A program made the position numbers and the translations under genes. From Achromobacter kerstersii (GTDB lineage: Bacteria; Pseudomonadota; Gammaproteobacteria; Burkholderiales; Burkholderiaceae_B): DNA of 64,000 bases. This document shows positions 25,459 through 34,448 of this stretch, one piece after another. Each line of letters starts with the position of its first letter. The first letter of the stretch is position 1. The stretch is taken from NCBI RefSeq assembly GCF_902859595.1, contig NZ_CADIJQ010000011.1:183632-247631 (forward strand). The letters are read 5' to 3'. The notes beneath the pieces were generated by a model that saw nothing but the letters and a program-made list of their open reading frames with translations, was not told the origin of the DNA and made no database searches.

Positions 25459-26142
25459 TCAGATCACTTTGCCGCTTAACACGACGGGGCCGGTCGGGAT
25501 GCCATTCGGGGCGCCGCCTTCCGGTTCCAGCGTGATGGCAACCGTATCGCCTTGCAGCGGTGGCAAGCGCGGCGACAGCACGGTGGTCTGGCCGGGCAGC
25601 ACCACGCCCAATGAACGCGGGGCTTGCCCGGGCGAGATCGCCCACAGTTCCAGCGCGCGGCCATCGGCCAAGGCAACAAGATCCTGCATGGGCTGCACGG
25701 ACAAGCGCTTGTCCGGCAAGGTGTTCACGACCAGCGCGCCCGGCGTCTTTTCGCCCGACAGCACGGCAACGGTGCGCACATCTTGCGGCGTGGCGGGCGG
25801 TTTGAGCGTCAGGAAGGCCAGCACCACGACGGCCGTGGCCAAGCCGGCAGACAGCGTGCGCCACCATGAAAGACCGCGACCCGACGCGGCGCGGGCCGGG
25901 GCCGGGCTGGCCGCGGGCGCAATGCGGGCGGCGATGGCCTTCCACACATGGGCCGGCGGCGTTTCAGGAGGCAGGGCAAGCGCCAGCGGCAGCAGCCGGT
26001 CTTCCCATTCGGTGACTGCGCGGCGCAGGCCGGCATCGTCGCGCAGCAATTGCTGGAAGCGCCGCCGCGCACCAGAGCGCAGGCCGCCAAGCACGTACTC
26101 GGCGGCCAGGCGGTCTTGCAGTTCGGGGTGGCGGTAATTCAT
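25459..26142 (-). CDS. anti-sigma factor, RskA family (locus 2)
   Basis: 227-residue paralogue of the anti-sigma at 14665. The same cytoplasmic pattern appears (RLAAEYVLGGLRSGARRRF, TEWEDRLLPLALAL), then a membrane helix at about residues 95-113 and a periplasmic RskA domain ending PNGIPTGPVVLSGKVI. The ATG overlaps the sigma stop (ATGA). It should sequester the sigma factor encoded just upstream. Confidence 0.88.
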   Translation of the reverse strand: MNYRHPELQDRLAAEYVLGGLRSGARRRFQQLLRDDAGLRRAVTEWEDRLLPLALALPPETPPAHVWKAIAARIAPAASPAPARAASGRGLSWWRTLSAGLATAVVVLAFLTLKPPATPQDVRTVAVLSGEKTPGALVVNTLPDKRLSVQPMQDLVALADGRALELWAISPGQAPRSLGVVLPGQTTVLSPRLPPLQGDTVAITLEPEGGAPNGIPTGPVVLSGKVI

Positions 26143-26684
26143 TCCAGGCACCTTTTCAGCCGTTGCAACCCACGGCGTATCCAGCTCTTGATCGTTCCTA
26201 ACGGCGTTTCCAGGCGCGCTGCAATGTCGGGGTGAGCCAGGTCGTCAAAGAACGCCATGGCGATGGCGACGCGCTGCGGTCCCTCCAGCTGGCCCATGCA
26301 ATCAGCCAGCCGGCGGCCTTCCTGACTGTCTTCCAGTCGGGCTAGCGGGCCGGGGCTGTTGTCGGCCATGGCTAGGGTCAGCGTATCGTCCGGGTCGGGC
26401 ACCAGGAGGTCGGGGCGCCTCAAGCGGTCAATGCAGCGGTTGCGAACGATACGGGTCATCCATGTCATGGGCTGGCTCTGCTCGGCCTGGTACTGCCCGG
26501 CCTGGCGCCAGATCGACACGAAACACTCTTGAAGCACGTCTTCCGCAGCGGCCTGGTCTCTCAACATACGTCTGGCCAGCGCAAACAGATGCGGGGACGC
26601 AAGGCGATAAATCTCCGCCAGTGCGGATTCGCGTTTTTCCGCGCACTGAAGGAGCAGGGCCTGGAGGTGCTGGGCGTCGGGCAT
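26139..26684 (-). CDS. ECF RNA polymerase sigma factor, SigK-like (locus 2)
   Basis: 181-residue ECF sigma factor. Region 2 includes AEIYRLASPHLFALARRML and AAAEDVLQECFVSIWRQ; region 4 includes HPDIAARLETPLGTIKSWIRRGL. Co-transcribed with its anti-sigma, fasciclin, TPR and unknown exported genes in a five-gene leftward block (26684 to 23188). This is the likely self-regulating unit of an envelope-response regulon. Confidence 0.9.
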   Translation of the reverse strand: MPDAQHLQALLLQCAEKRESALAEIYRLASPHLFALARRMLRDQAAAEDVLQECFVSIWRQAGQYQAEQSQPMTWMTRIVRNRCIDRLRRPDLLVPDPDDTLTLAMADNSPGPLARLEDSQEGRRLADCMGQLEGPQRVAIAMAFFDDLAHPDIAARLETPLGTIKSWIRRGLQRLKRCLE

Positions 26685-26909
26685 CGGTTCCTAGGGGGGG
26701 CAAGGGCGTGCTGTTTCAGAGCATACCCGGGGGCGGTGGTTGCCGTCATCCATCGTGCGGGCACTACAATGCGCCAGTCCGATTTTGCGCGGCATCAAGC
26801 GCTCGGGCGGCGATACCCGCTACGCTGGTTACGCCAAGGCATCCGGGCCCCGGCCGGCCCGGCAGAAGCGATGAGCTTGCAACCGAAACACAGGAGGAGC
26901 AGACAAAGC

Positions 26910-27572
26910 ATGGACGCAGAATTCTGGTTGGAACGCTGGCGCGAAGGGCGCACGCATTTTCATCAAACCCGAATCACGCCGCTCTTGCAGAAGTATTGGC
27001 CCACGTTGGCCGTACCGAAGGGTGGACGGGTGTTGGTGCCGTTATGCGGAAAATCGCTGGACATGGTCTGGCTGGCGGCGCAGGGGCATTCGGTGCTGGG
27101 GGTTGAACTCTCGCAGCTCGCGGTGGACCAGTTCTTCACTGAAAACGAGCTGCGGCCGGTGACGCATGAATCCGTGTACGGCAAGCACTATGTGGCGGGC
27201 AACATCGAGATCATCTGCGGCGACATCTTCAAGCTGGATGCGCAACTGCTGTCGCATTGCGTGGGCGCGTACGACCGCGCCGCGCTCGTCGCCTTGCCTG
27301 CAGACATGCGCGCCGACTATGTGCGGCACGTCTACGGGCAGTTGTCGCCGGCCAGCCGGGGGCTGCTGATCACGCTGGACTACCCGCAGGAAGAAATGGC
27401 GGGGCCGCCGTTTGCGGTGCTGGACAGCGAAGTGCAGGCAATCTTCACCGGCGTGTCGCCCGCGGCCATCATTGACCGCCGCGACATTCTTGAAAAAGAA
27501 CCCAAGTTCCAGAGCGCGGGCGTCAGCCGGTTGGACACGGTGGTGTACCGGCTGGGTGTGCAAGACGCCTGA
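26910..27572 (+). CDS. tpm: thiopurine S-methyltransferase
   Basis: 220-residue SAM-dependent methyltransferase of the TPMT family. It starts MDAEFWLERWREGRTHFHQ and has the SAM site VLVPLCGKSLDMVWLAAQGH followed by VLGVELS. Bacterial Tpm methylates thiopurines and oxyanions of selenium and tellurium, giving tellurite tolerance. The strong ribosome site AGGAGGAG lies before this ATG. Divergent from the ECF sigma gene, 225-base gap. Confidence 0.93.
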   Translation: MDAEFWLERWREGRTHFHQTRITPLLQKYWPTLAVPKGGRVLVPLCGKSLDMVWLAAQGHSVLGVELSQLAVDQFFTENELRPVTHESVYGKHYVAGNIEIICGDIFKLDAQLLSHCVGAYDRAALVALPADMRADYVRHVYGQLSPASRGLLITLDYPQEEMAGPPFAVLDSEVQAIFTGVSPAAIIDRRDILEKEPKFQSAGVSRLDTVVYRLGVQDA

Positions 27573-27604
27573 CCGTTGTTGCGTCATCGACGTTGCAGCA
27601 CCAT

Positions 27605-27638
27605 TGAAAAAGCCCGTTTTCGCAAACGGGCTTTTTTT
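27605..27638. terminator. bidirectional terminator between tpm and the catabolic operon
   Basis: AGCCCGTTT and AAACGGGCT enclose TCGC, with an A run before and a seven-T run after. It ends tpm from the left and the liv-qor-sdr transcript from the right. Confidence 0.92.
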
Positions 27639-27652
27639 CTGGGGCAAGGCGC

Positions 27653-28420
27653 TTACGTCATCAACCAGCCGCCCGCCACATCCAGTACCTGGCCGGTGAC
27701 GAATCTTGCCTGATCGGACGCGAAGAACAGGCAGGCATCGGCCACTTCTTCGGGCGTGCCCAGCCGGCGCAACGCGGTCACGCGCGTGACCGCGTCGTTG
27801 ATTTCCTGCGGCACGCTTTTCAGCAGTGGCGTGCTGATGCGCCCGGGCGCCAGCCCGTTCACCGTGACGTCGAACTCGCCCAGCTCGGCGGCCCAGTGGC
27901 GCGTCAGGCCGATCAGCCCGGCCTTGGTCGCTGCGTAATGCGCGGCGACGATGTCGCAATACGCCTTGCCGGCCACGGACGACATATTGATCACGCGCCC
28001 CTGGCGTTGCTTGACCATGTGCGGCGTGGCCAGATGTGTCATGTAGAACACGCTGTTCAGGTTCACCGCGACCACGTTGTTCCATTCGCCGGGCGGCATC
28101 TCCCAGACCTTCAGCGCGCGCCCCTCGGTCTTGGGCGAGATGCCGACGTTGTTGACCAGAATCGTGGCCGCACCTAGCTCTGACGTAATGCGGTCGTACG
28201 CGGCCTGGCATTGGTCGAAGTGCGCCACATCTGCCGGCACGAAAACGGCGTCGTGGCCGTGTTCGCGCAGCGTCTTTTCGTAGGCTTGTCCGCCTTGCGC
28301 GTTGAAATCAATCAGGCCCACCCGGCCGCCTTCTGCCAGAAAGCCCTCGACAATCGCCGACCCGATGCCGCCCACAGCGCCGGTCACGATAGCGACCTGA
28401 TCCTGAAAGCGTCCGCTCAT
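27653..28420 (-). CDS. short-chain dehydrogenase/reductase (last gene of the liv operon)
   Basis: 255-residue classical SDR. NAD(H) site TGAVGGIG (13-20) with Asp38 favouring NAD; NNVG motif at 90-93; catalytic Ser148, Tyr162 and Lys166 in MSSVAGKAYCDIVAAHYAATK. Ends with GQVLDVAGGW as usual. Its ATG overlaps the quinone reductase stop (ATGA). It resembles 3-oxoacyl-ACP reductase-like and acetoacetyl-CoA-reductase-like SDRs of sugar or alcohol catabolism. It probably oxidises a hydroxyl group of the transported substrate. Confidence 0.88.
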   Translation of the reverse strand: MSGRFQDQVAIVTGAVGGIGSAIVEGFLAEGGRVGLIDFNAQGGQAYEKTLREHGHDAVFVPADVAHFDQCQAAYDRITSELGAATILVNNVGISPKTEGRALKVWEMPPGEWNNVVAVNLNSVFYMTHLATPHMVKQRQGRVINMSSVAGKAYCDIVAAHYAATKAGLIGLTRHWAAELGEFDVTVNGLAPGRISTPLLKSVPQEINDAVTRVTALRRLGTPEEVADACLFFASDQARFVTGQVLDVAGGWLMT

Positions 28421-29412
28421 GCCTGCACCTTCAGCATGATCTTGCCGATGTGCTTGCTGCTTTCCATCAAGGCATGTGCGCGCGCGGCCTCGGCCAGCGG
28501 GAACACTTCGTGAATCAGCGGCAGGCACTGGCCTTGCTCCATCAGCGGCACGACTTTTTCCGCCAGTGATTGCGCGATGGCGCCTTTGTCGTCATCTGAC
28601 CTGGGGCGCAGCGTGGAACCCGTGAACTGCAGCCGCTTCGTCATGATGGGCAGCGCATCGATTTCGGCTTTGCTGCCTTCAAGGAACGCAATCTGCACCA
28701 GCCGGCCGTTGATGCCGAGCGACCGGATGTTCTTGTTGATGTAGGCGCCGCCCACCATGTCCAGAATGACGTCAACGCCCGCGCCATCGGTGGCGAGCCG
28801 GATTTCCGCTTCGAAGTCCGCATCGCGGTAAAGCAGGGCGTGGTGCGCGCCCGCTTTCAAGCAGGCGTCGGCCTTGGCCTGGTTGCCAACCGTCGTCCAG
28901 ATTTCTGCGCCGAAGGCGCGCGCCAGTTGAATGGCCGTCAGCCCGATACCGCTGGAGCCGCCGTGCACCAGGAATTTTTCGCCGGCCGACAAGCGGGCGC
29001 GGTCGAACACATTGGTCCAGACGGTGAAGTAGTTTTCGGGGATGGCGGCAGCGGACAGCATGTCCATGCCGCGCGGCACCGGCAGGCAATGGCGCTCGTC
29101 GGCCAGGCAGTACTGCGCGTAACCGCCGCCTGGCGTTAACGCGCAGACGGCGTCGCCCACTTTCCAGGCGGTCACGTCAGGACCCACGGCGATGACGGTG
29201 CCGGAGACTTCCAGCCCCAGATAGGGCGATGCGCCCGGGGGCGGCGGGTACGAACCCGAGCGTTGCAGCACGTCGGGGCGGTTGACCCCGGCATAAGCCA
29301 CTTCGATCAGCACCTGGCGGCCGGTGGGCGCGTCCATGTCGCGTTCGGCGATGTGCATGCAGTCGGGCGCGCCGCCCTTGCCATGGTCGATGAATGTGCA
29401 GCGTAAGGACAT
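28417..29412 (-). CDS. PIG3/zeta-crystallin type NAD(P)H quinone oxidoreductase
   Basis: 331-residue zinc-free medium-chain dehydrogenase. The start with YAGVNRPDVLQRSGSYPPPPG and the NADPH loop VHGGSSGIGLTAIQLA are typical of the PIG3/QorA-like family. Members reduce quinones or conjugated enones with NADPH. It is 16 bases behind livF and overlaps the SDR, so it belongs to the transport operon and may reduce an unsaturated intermediate. Confidence 0.88.
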   Translation of the reverse strand: MSLRCTFIDHGKGGAPDCMHIAERDMDAPTGRQVLIEVAYAGVNRPDVLQRSGSYPPPPGASPYLGLEVSGTVIAVGPDVTAWKVGDAVCALTPGGGYAQYCLADERHCLPVPRGMDMLSAAAIPENYFTVWTNVFDRARLSAGEKFLVHGGSSGIGLTAIQLARAFGAEIWTTVGNQAKADACLKAGAHHALLYRDADFEAEIRLATDGAGVDVILDMVGGAYINKNIRSLGINGRLVQIAFLEGSKAEIDALPIMTKRLQFTGSTLRPRSDDDKGAIAQSLAEKVVPLMEQGQCLPLIHEVFPLAEAARAHALMESSKHIGKIMLKVQA

Positions 29413-29428
29413 AAGGGAATCCTGATCT

Positions 29429-30133
29429 TCAATGGCCCAGATAGGCCTTCTTTACGTGGGGGTCGCTAAGCAGCTCGGCGCCAGTGCCGGTGCGCACGAT
29501 GGCGCCGTTCTCCAGCACATAGCCGCGGTCGGCCAGCCGCAAGGTGCGGAACACGTTCTGTTCCACCAGCAGCACCGTCACGCCATGGGACGTGACGTTG
29601 CGGATGATGTCGAACATCTGCTGCACCAAGAGCGGCGACAGGCCTAGCGAAGGTTCATCGAACACCAATAGCTTGGGGTCCGCCATCATGCCGCGCGCAA
29701 TGGCCACCATCTGCTGCTCACCGCCCGACAACGAGCCGGCGTATTGCGACAGGCGTTCCTTCACGCGCGGAAAAATGCGCAGCACTTCGTCCAGCTTGCG
29801 TTGCACGATCGGCCGCGCGGCGCGCTTGTACGACCCCATCAACAGGTTATCTTTCACCGTGAAGTGCGGGAACAACTGGCGGCCTTCGGGAATCATGGTG
29901 ATCCCGGCGTCCACGATGTCGTAGGGGTTGCGGTTGGTCAGGTCATGGCCTTCGAACTCGACCTTGCCCTGCATGGCGGGAATCACGCCGCACAGCGTCT
30001 TCAGCGTCGTGGTCTTGCCCGCGCCGTTGGCGCCGATCAGGGTCACGATTTCGCCCGCGTTGACCTCGAAGTTCAGGCCGTTGAGCACCTGGCTCTTGCC
30101 ATAGCCCGACGACAGATTCGACACCTTAAGCAT
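29429..30133 (-). CDS. livF: LivF-type ABC transporter ATP-binding protein
   Basis: 234-residue ATPase of a branched-chain-amino-acid-type (HAAT) importer. Walker A GANGAGKTT, signature LSGGEQQM, Walker B LLVFDEPSLGLSP and the LivF-like ending. The ATG overlaps the last 8 bases of the fused permease/ATPase gene, with AGGAGTACC as ribosome site. Importers of this class carry amino acids, amides, urea or aromatic acids, so the name does not fix the substrate. Confidence 0.9.
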   Translation of the reverse strand: MLKVSNLSSGYGKSQVLNGLNFEVNAGEIVTLIGANGAGKTTTLKTLCGVIPAMQGKVEFEGHDLTNRNPYDIVDAGITMIPEGRQLFPHFTVKDNLLMGSYKRAARPIVQRKLDEVLRIFPRVKERLSQYAGSLSGGEQQMVAIARGMMADPKLLVFDEPSLGLSPLLVQQMFDIIRNVTSHGVTVLLVEQNVFRTLRLADRGYVLENGAIVRTGTGAELLSDPHVKKAYLGH

Positions 30134-31907
30134 CCTGGTACTCCTTGCCCAAATAGGCCTCGATGACGGCGGGGTTCTCGACCACGTCCTTCGGCGCGCC
30201 GCTGACCAGCACGGCGCCTTCGTTCAGGACGATGATGCGGTCGGACAGCGCCATCGTGGCCTGCATCATGTGTTCGATCAGCAGCACCGACACGCCCGAA
30301 TCTCGGATGCGGCGAATCATCTGGATCGACTTTTCAATGTCGGTGGGATTCAGCCCCGCCATCACTTCGTCCAGCAACAGAATGCGCGGCTTGATGGCCA
30401 GCGCGCGGGCAATCTCCAGACGCTTCATGCCACCCACCGTCAGGCTGCGCGCCTCGGTGTTCAAGTACTTGACCAAGTCCGTCTGCTCGGCCACCTTCAG
30501 CGCAATCTGCTCGGCCTCGTCGCGGCTGGACGTGCGGATGAAAGCGCCCAGCATGATGTTCTCAAGCACCGTCAGGCCCGTGAACGGCTTGGCGATCTGG
30601 AACGTGCGGCCCAGCCCCTTGTGCGCGAACTCGTCCGGCGTCTTGCACGTGACCCAATTGCCGTCCGCATCCAGCATCGAAATGCCGCCCTTGTCGGGCG
30701 ACAAAAAGCCCGACAGCAGATTGAACACCGTGGTCTTGCCCGCGCCGTTCGGCCCGATCATGCCCAGGATTTCGTTCTGGTTCAGCGTCAGCGACACGTC
30801 GTTGGTGGCGCGCAGGCCGCCAAAACTCTTGAACAGCTTGTCGGCCTTCAGCACCGGTTGCTCGACGCGCGTGGCGTTATGCATGCGCAGTTCGTCAGCC
30901 AATTTCAGCTTCTTGCGCGGCGTGCCCAGGTAAGGCAGACGCGCCAGCATGCGTTCAATGGCAGGGCCGAACGCGCCGGCCAGACCACGCGGAATGGTCA
31001 GCACTACGGCCACCAGAATCAGGCCGTAGATCAGCCCGTGCATGCCGTTGCCCACGCTCGACAGCCAGCCGCGTGCAAGCTCAGCAATTGGCAGCACCAG
31101 GAAGGTGCCCGCGATGGGGCCAGCAACGGTGCCCAGGCCGCCAATCAACGCGAACATAGCCACCTGAATCGACAGCTCCAGCGAGAACGCCGAGCTCGGG
31201 TCCACGAACGTCAGGTAGGTGATGTGGAACGTGCCGATGATGCTGGTCAGCATGGCCGACACGACCGCGGCGATGATCTTCACGCGCACCGTGGGAATGC
31301 CCACGGCCAGCGCTGCGTCTTCGCGTTCACGAATGGCGATCAGGTAGTGGCCGATGCGTGACTTGCGGACGTACCAGGACACCCACGTCACGAACAGGAA
31401 CAGCCCGAACGCGATGATCACGTAGTTGAGCTTTTCGCGGAACACAATCCACGCCCAGCCGATGTTCAGCGGCAGGCTGATACCGCTAGAACCGCCCGTC
31501 CAGCTTTCTTCGTGGATGACCAGCAGCCGCACCACTTCAAGAATGGCGATGGTGGCCAGCGCGAAGAACGGGCCGCGCAGCCGCAGCGTGGGGTAGCTGA
31601 TCAGGATGGCGACGGCCGCCGAAATCGCCGCGCCCGCCAACATGCCGAACCACGGCGAGATGCCGAAGTTCTGCGTGAGCAGCGTCGCGGTATAGCCGCC
31701 GATGCCGTAGAACACGGCATGGCCCAGCGACAGCTGCCCTGCGTAGCCGCCCACGATGTTCCAGGCCACCGACAGCGATGAAAAGACGAACAGCAGAACG
31801 AAAAGATTGGTCCAGAAAGGCGTGCCCATCACGGCGGGCACGATGAACATGACGATCAGCAGAATCAGGCTGACGTAGGCTTTGGGGCTTCTAAAGTCGG
31901 GAAACAC
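30126..31907 (-). CDS. fused LivM permease - LivG ATPase
   Basis: 593-residue fusion. Residues 1 to about 325 form a LivM-type permease with eight to ten helices and the SLGHAVFYGIGGYTA motif. From about residue 345 a LivG ATPase follows with Walker A GPNGAGKTT, LLSGF, signature LTVGGMKRLE and Walker B LLLDEVMAGLNP. The signature reads VGG rather than SGG, a variation known in LivG proteins. I chose a GTG at 31907 because CAAGGAGCG lies 5 bases before it; a longer start overlaps livH and lacks this. The fusion is known in other Burkholderiales. Confidence 0.9.
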   Translation of the reverse strand: MFPDFRSPKAYVSLILLIVMFIVPAVMGTPFWTNLFVLLFVFSSLSVAWNIVGGYAGQLSLGHAVFYGIGGYTATLLTQNFGISPWFGMLAGAAISAAVAILISYPTLRLRGPFFALATIAILEVVRLLVIHEESWTGGSSGISLPLNIGWAWIVFREKLNYVIIAFGLFLFVTWVSWYVRKSRIGHYLIAIREREDAALAVGIPTVRVKIIAAVVSAMLTSIIGTFHITYLTFVDPSSAFSLELSIQVAMFALIGGLGTVAGPIAGTFLVLPIAELARGWLSSVGNGMHGLIYGLILVAVVLTIPRGLAGAFGPAIERMLARLPYLGTPRKKLKLADELRMHNATRVEQPVLKADKLFKSFGGLRATNDVSLTLNQNEILGMIGPNGAGKTTVFNLLSGFLSPDKGGISMLDADGNWVTCKTPDEFAHKGLGRTFQIAKPFTGLTVLENIMLGAFIRTSSRDEAEQIALKVAEQTDLVKYLNTEARSLTVGGMKRLEIARALAIKPRILLLDEVMAGLNPTDIEKSIQMIRRIRDSGVSVLLIEHMMQATMALSDRIIVLNEGAVLVSGAPKDVVENPAVIEAYLGKEYQDA

Positions 31908-31929
31908 GTCTCGCTCCTTGTGGCGTTGA

Positions 31930-32796
31930 TCACTCGGTGCCGACGCCGAACAAACCGTTCGGACGCAGGACAAGGATCAAGAGGAAGATCCCGAAATACA
32001 CGACCTCTTTCAGGTCGGGGGCGATGTAATAACCGGCCAGCGTATCGACGATGCCGATGATCATTGAACCGGCGACGGCGCCGTACAAACTGCCCAGGCC
32101 GCCCAGCACCACGATCACAAATGCCGTCAGCACGAAATACGTGCCGACGGTCGGAAACACCGGATACTGCGGCGCCAGCAGGCCCGCGGCGATGCCGACG
32201 AATGCGGTGCCCAGGCCGAAGGCGATGGCGTAGACGTTGTTCACGTTCACGCCCATCAGCGTGGCGGCATAGCGATGTTGGGCCACGGCGCGCAGCGCGC
32301 GTCCCAGGTAGGTGCGATGCATGAACAGATGCAGCAGCACGGCCAGGCTGATGCCGACCACAAACGTGATCAATTGGCCCGTCACCATCGAGTAGTTACC
32401 GACGTCGATGGCGTTGGTGCCCAGCGCAACCGGCGCGCGATACACGTTGGCGCCGAAGATCACCAGCGCCAGATTGAGCAGGATGGTGGACACGCCCACC
32501 GTGGCGAAAATCTGAATGTGCTGGTCGGCGTTAAGCAGCGGCTGGATGATGCCCTTCTGCGTCAGCGCACCCAGCGCGAACAGAATGACGGCCACCGGAA
32601 CCAGGCCCACATAAGGGTGTACGCCGAATTGCGCGGCGATCAGATAGACCAGGTACATACCGATCATCAGGAACTCGCCGTGCGCAAAGTTCACGACGCG
32701 CACGACGCCGAAGATCAGTGTCAGCCCCAGACTGATGATGGTGTACGCGCCACCCAGCAACAGGCCATTGATGACCAGTTGAATGAAGATATCCAT
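31930..32796 (-). CDS. livH: LivH-type ABC transporter permease
   Basis: 288-residue membrane permease. Typical start with NGLLLGGAYTIISLGLTLIFGVVRVVNFAHGEF, the LivH hallmark, and the permease loop GRALRAVAQHRYAATLMGVNVN. Ribosome site AGAGG. It follows livK after a gap with two hairpins and precedes the fused permease/ATPase by 22 bases. Confidence 0.92.
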   Translation of the reverse strand: MDIFIQLVINGLLLGGAYTIISLGLTLIFGVVRVVNFAHGEFLMIGMYLVYLIAAQFGVHPYVGLVPVAVILFALGALTQKGIIQPLLNADQHIQIFATVGVSTILLNLALVIFGANVYRAPVALGTNAIDVGNYSMVTGQLITFVVGISLAVLLHLFMHRTYLGRALRAVAQHRYAATLMGVNVNNVYAIAFGLGTAFVGIAAGLLAPQYPVFPTVGTYFVLTAFVIVVLGGLGSLYGAVAGSMIIGIVDTLAGYYIAPDLKEVVYFGIFLLILVLRPNGLFGVGTE

Positions 32797-32822
32797 GGTG
32801 CAACCTCTTAGAGCGGGATGCC

Positions 32823-32902
32823 GCCCCGGCGCGGCCGCATGGAGTGCAGCCGCGCCGGGGCGCGCAAAACCCGGGAATCGTCAGGCGCCCCCGAGCGCCT
32901 GA
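32823..32902 (-). promoter_or_regulatory. two hairpins between livK and livH
   Basis: GCCCCGGCGCGGC (32823-32835) pairs exactly with 32849-32861, and TCAGGCGC (32881-32888) with GCGCCTGA (32895-32902). In importer operons such hairpins usually protect the receptor mRNA or reduce read-through so that the binding protein is made in excess. No T tail. Confidence 0.7.
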
Positions 32903-32917
32903 TCACTGGCGTAGCGC

Positions 32918-34117
32918 TTATTTCTTGAAGACAGGCTTGCCAAGTGCGAGGTTGCTGGGCGCGATGGTGACGAGCTTGCCGTCTTGCCATTGCATGACGT
33001 AGAACGTGGAAGCGTTGTTCTGCCCGTCTTCGCCAAAGTCGAAGGCCCAGCCGTTGGCCGTCTGGCCGGCGGGCTTCTTGTAGGCCATGACCGCGGCGCG
33101 GATCTTGTCCTTGTCGGTGGATTTGGCGTTGCCGATGGCTTCGAAGAAGGCCTTGGCGCCGACGTAGTTGGTCAGGCTATGGCCGGATTGCGGATCGCTC
33201 TTGTAGGTGGATTTGTAGGCTTCCAGGAACTTGTCCAGGCCCGGCGCGCCGGCAGGGTTGATGGACGATTGCGGGAAGTCCAGATCGAACACGCCGTTCA
33301 TGTCGGCGCCCACCGCCTTGGCGGTATCGGCCAGCGAATAGCCGCCGCCCGCGCCAATCACGACCTTGGGCTTGAAGCCTGCGGCACGCGCCTGGCTGAA
33401 GAACAGGATGGCGTCGTTCTGGTAAGCCGTTTGCAACACCACATCAACCTTGGCGCCCTTCAAGCGCAGGATGAGCGACGACAGGTCCACCGTCTTGGCC
33501 GAATACGGCAGCACTTCGGCGACCGTGTAGCCCAGCTCTTGCGCGCGCTTCTTTTCGGTCGCCGCCACGTCGGTGCCATAAGGGCCGTCTTCGTGGATGA
33601 TGCCGATCTTGATGTCCTTGGGGTTCAGCCCCATGCCCGGGGCAATGGTGTCGTGCAGCGCGTTGACGACCGACACGCCGTACAGCGCCGTGTTGGGGTT
33701 GCTGCGGAACAGGTACTTGTAGCCGCGCGTCGTGATCTTGTGGGCGGTGGCGCCCAGTTCGAAGTACGGCACGCCGGCCAGTTCCGTCACGGGCGAGGCC
33801 GCGTACGAGATGCCCGATGCGTAGCTGCCAAACACGCCGACCACATTGGCTGAAATCAGGCGCTTGGTTTCCGACACGGCTTGCGTCGGGTCAACCGCGT
33901 CCGCCTTGACGATTTCAATCTTCTCTCCGTTGACGCCACCCGCAGCGTTGATCTCGTTGACGGCCAGCTCCAGGCCGCGATAGCTCTCTTGCCCCAGGAG
34001 CGCAAGCGCGCCGCTGAACGGGAAGAGGGCGCCCACTTTCATGTCGGCCGCTGCGGTGCCGCTTGCCAGTACGCCGCACACGCCCAGCGCCACAATAATC
34101 TTGTTGAACTTGAACAC
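32918..34117 (-). CDS. LivK-type periplasmic substrate-binding protein
   Basis: 399-residue receptor with a signal peptide ending TAAA, followed by DMKVGALFPFSGALALLGQE, the normal start of peripla_BP_6 proteins. The amino-acid binding signature residues are not plain enough to name a ligand. Start is GTG at 34117 with AAGGAGCG eight bases before. First gene of the leftward transport/oxidoreductase operon. Site A of the proposed GntR operator lies 63 bases upstream. Confidence 0.92.
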   Translation of the reverse strand: MFKFNKIIVALGVCGVLASGTAAADMKVGALFPFSGALALLGQESYRGLELAVNEINAAGGVNGEKIEIVKADAVDPTQAVSETKRLISANVVGVFGSYASGISYAASPVTELAGVPYFELGATAHKITTRGYKYLFRSNPNTALYGVSVVNALHDTIAPGMGLNPKDIKIGIIHEDGPYGTDVAATEKKRAQELGYTVAEVLPYSAKTVDLSSLILRLKGAKVDVVLQTAYQNDAILFFSQARAAGFKPKVVIGAGGGYSLADTAKAVGADMNGVFDLDFPQSSINPAGAPGLDKFLEAYKSTYKSDPQSGHSLTNYVGAKAFFEAIGNAKSTDKDKIRAAVMAYKKPAGQTANGWAFDFGEDGQNNASTFYVMQWQDGKLVTIAPSNLALGKPVFKK

Positions 34118-34179
34118 TGTCTTCGCTCCTTTGTCGGTTTGGGATGCGGACTGTTTTTTGTGTTGTCCGTCTTTTTTAA

Positions 34180-34192
34180 ATATATGATATAT
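34180..34192. promoter_or_regulatory. GntR operator, site A (livK side)
   Basis: ATATATGATATAT, exact reverse complement of site C upstream of the transketolase genes, and one base from site B after reversal. It lies 63 bases before the livK start in an otherwise GC-rich genome. Confidence 0.7.
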
Positions 34193-34390
34193 GCGCCGGT
34201 CAGGTACAAAAACCCCGAAGTGGATTCTAGTGTCGGCGGCTTCAAGCCGAATCGGGGAATTCCCTAAAGCCGCGTGAATAAAGCCTTAGCGGCCAATTTC
34301 ATAGGAAATGAACCGCAATATTCCGCCAGGCGGACGACACCTTTCGGAGGAGTCGCATGGTGGAATTCTTACAAGAAAAAATTGGGTTTT

Positions 34391-34409
34391 ATCATATATC
34401 GTATATGAT
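34391..34409. promoter_or_regulatory. GntR operator, site B (SDR side)
   Basis: ATCATATATCGTATATGAT, a palindrome with perfect 8-bp arms (ATCATATA / TATATGAT) around TCG, 39 bases before the SDR start. Its inner 13 bases ATATATCGTATAT differ by one base from site C. Symmetry fits a dimeric GntR/FCD regulator. Confidence 0.75.
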
Positions 34410-34448
34410 CAAACGCGCGATTTTCCATAAAACCCAGGAGACAACAGC

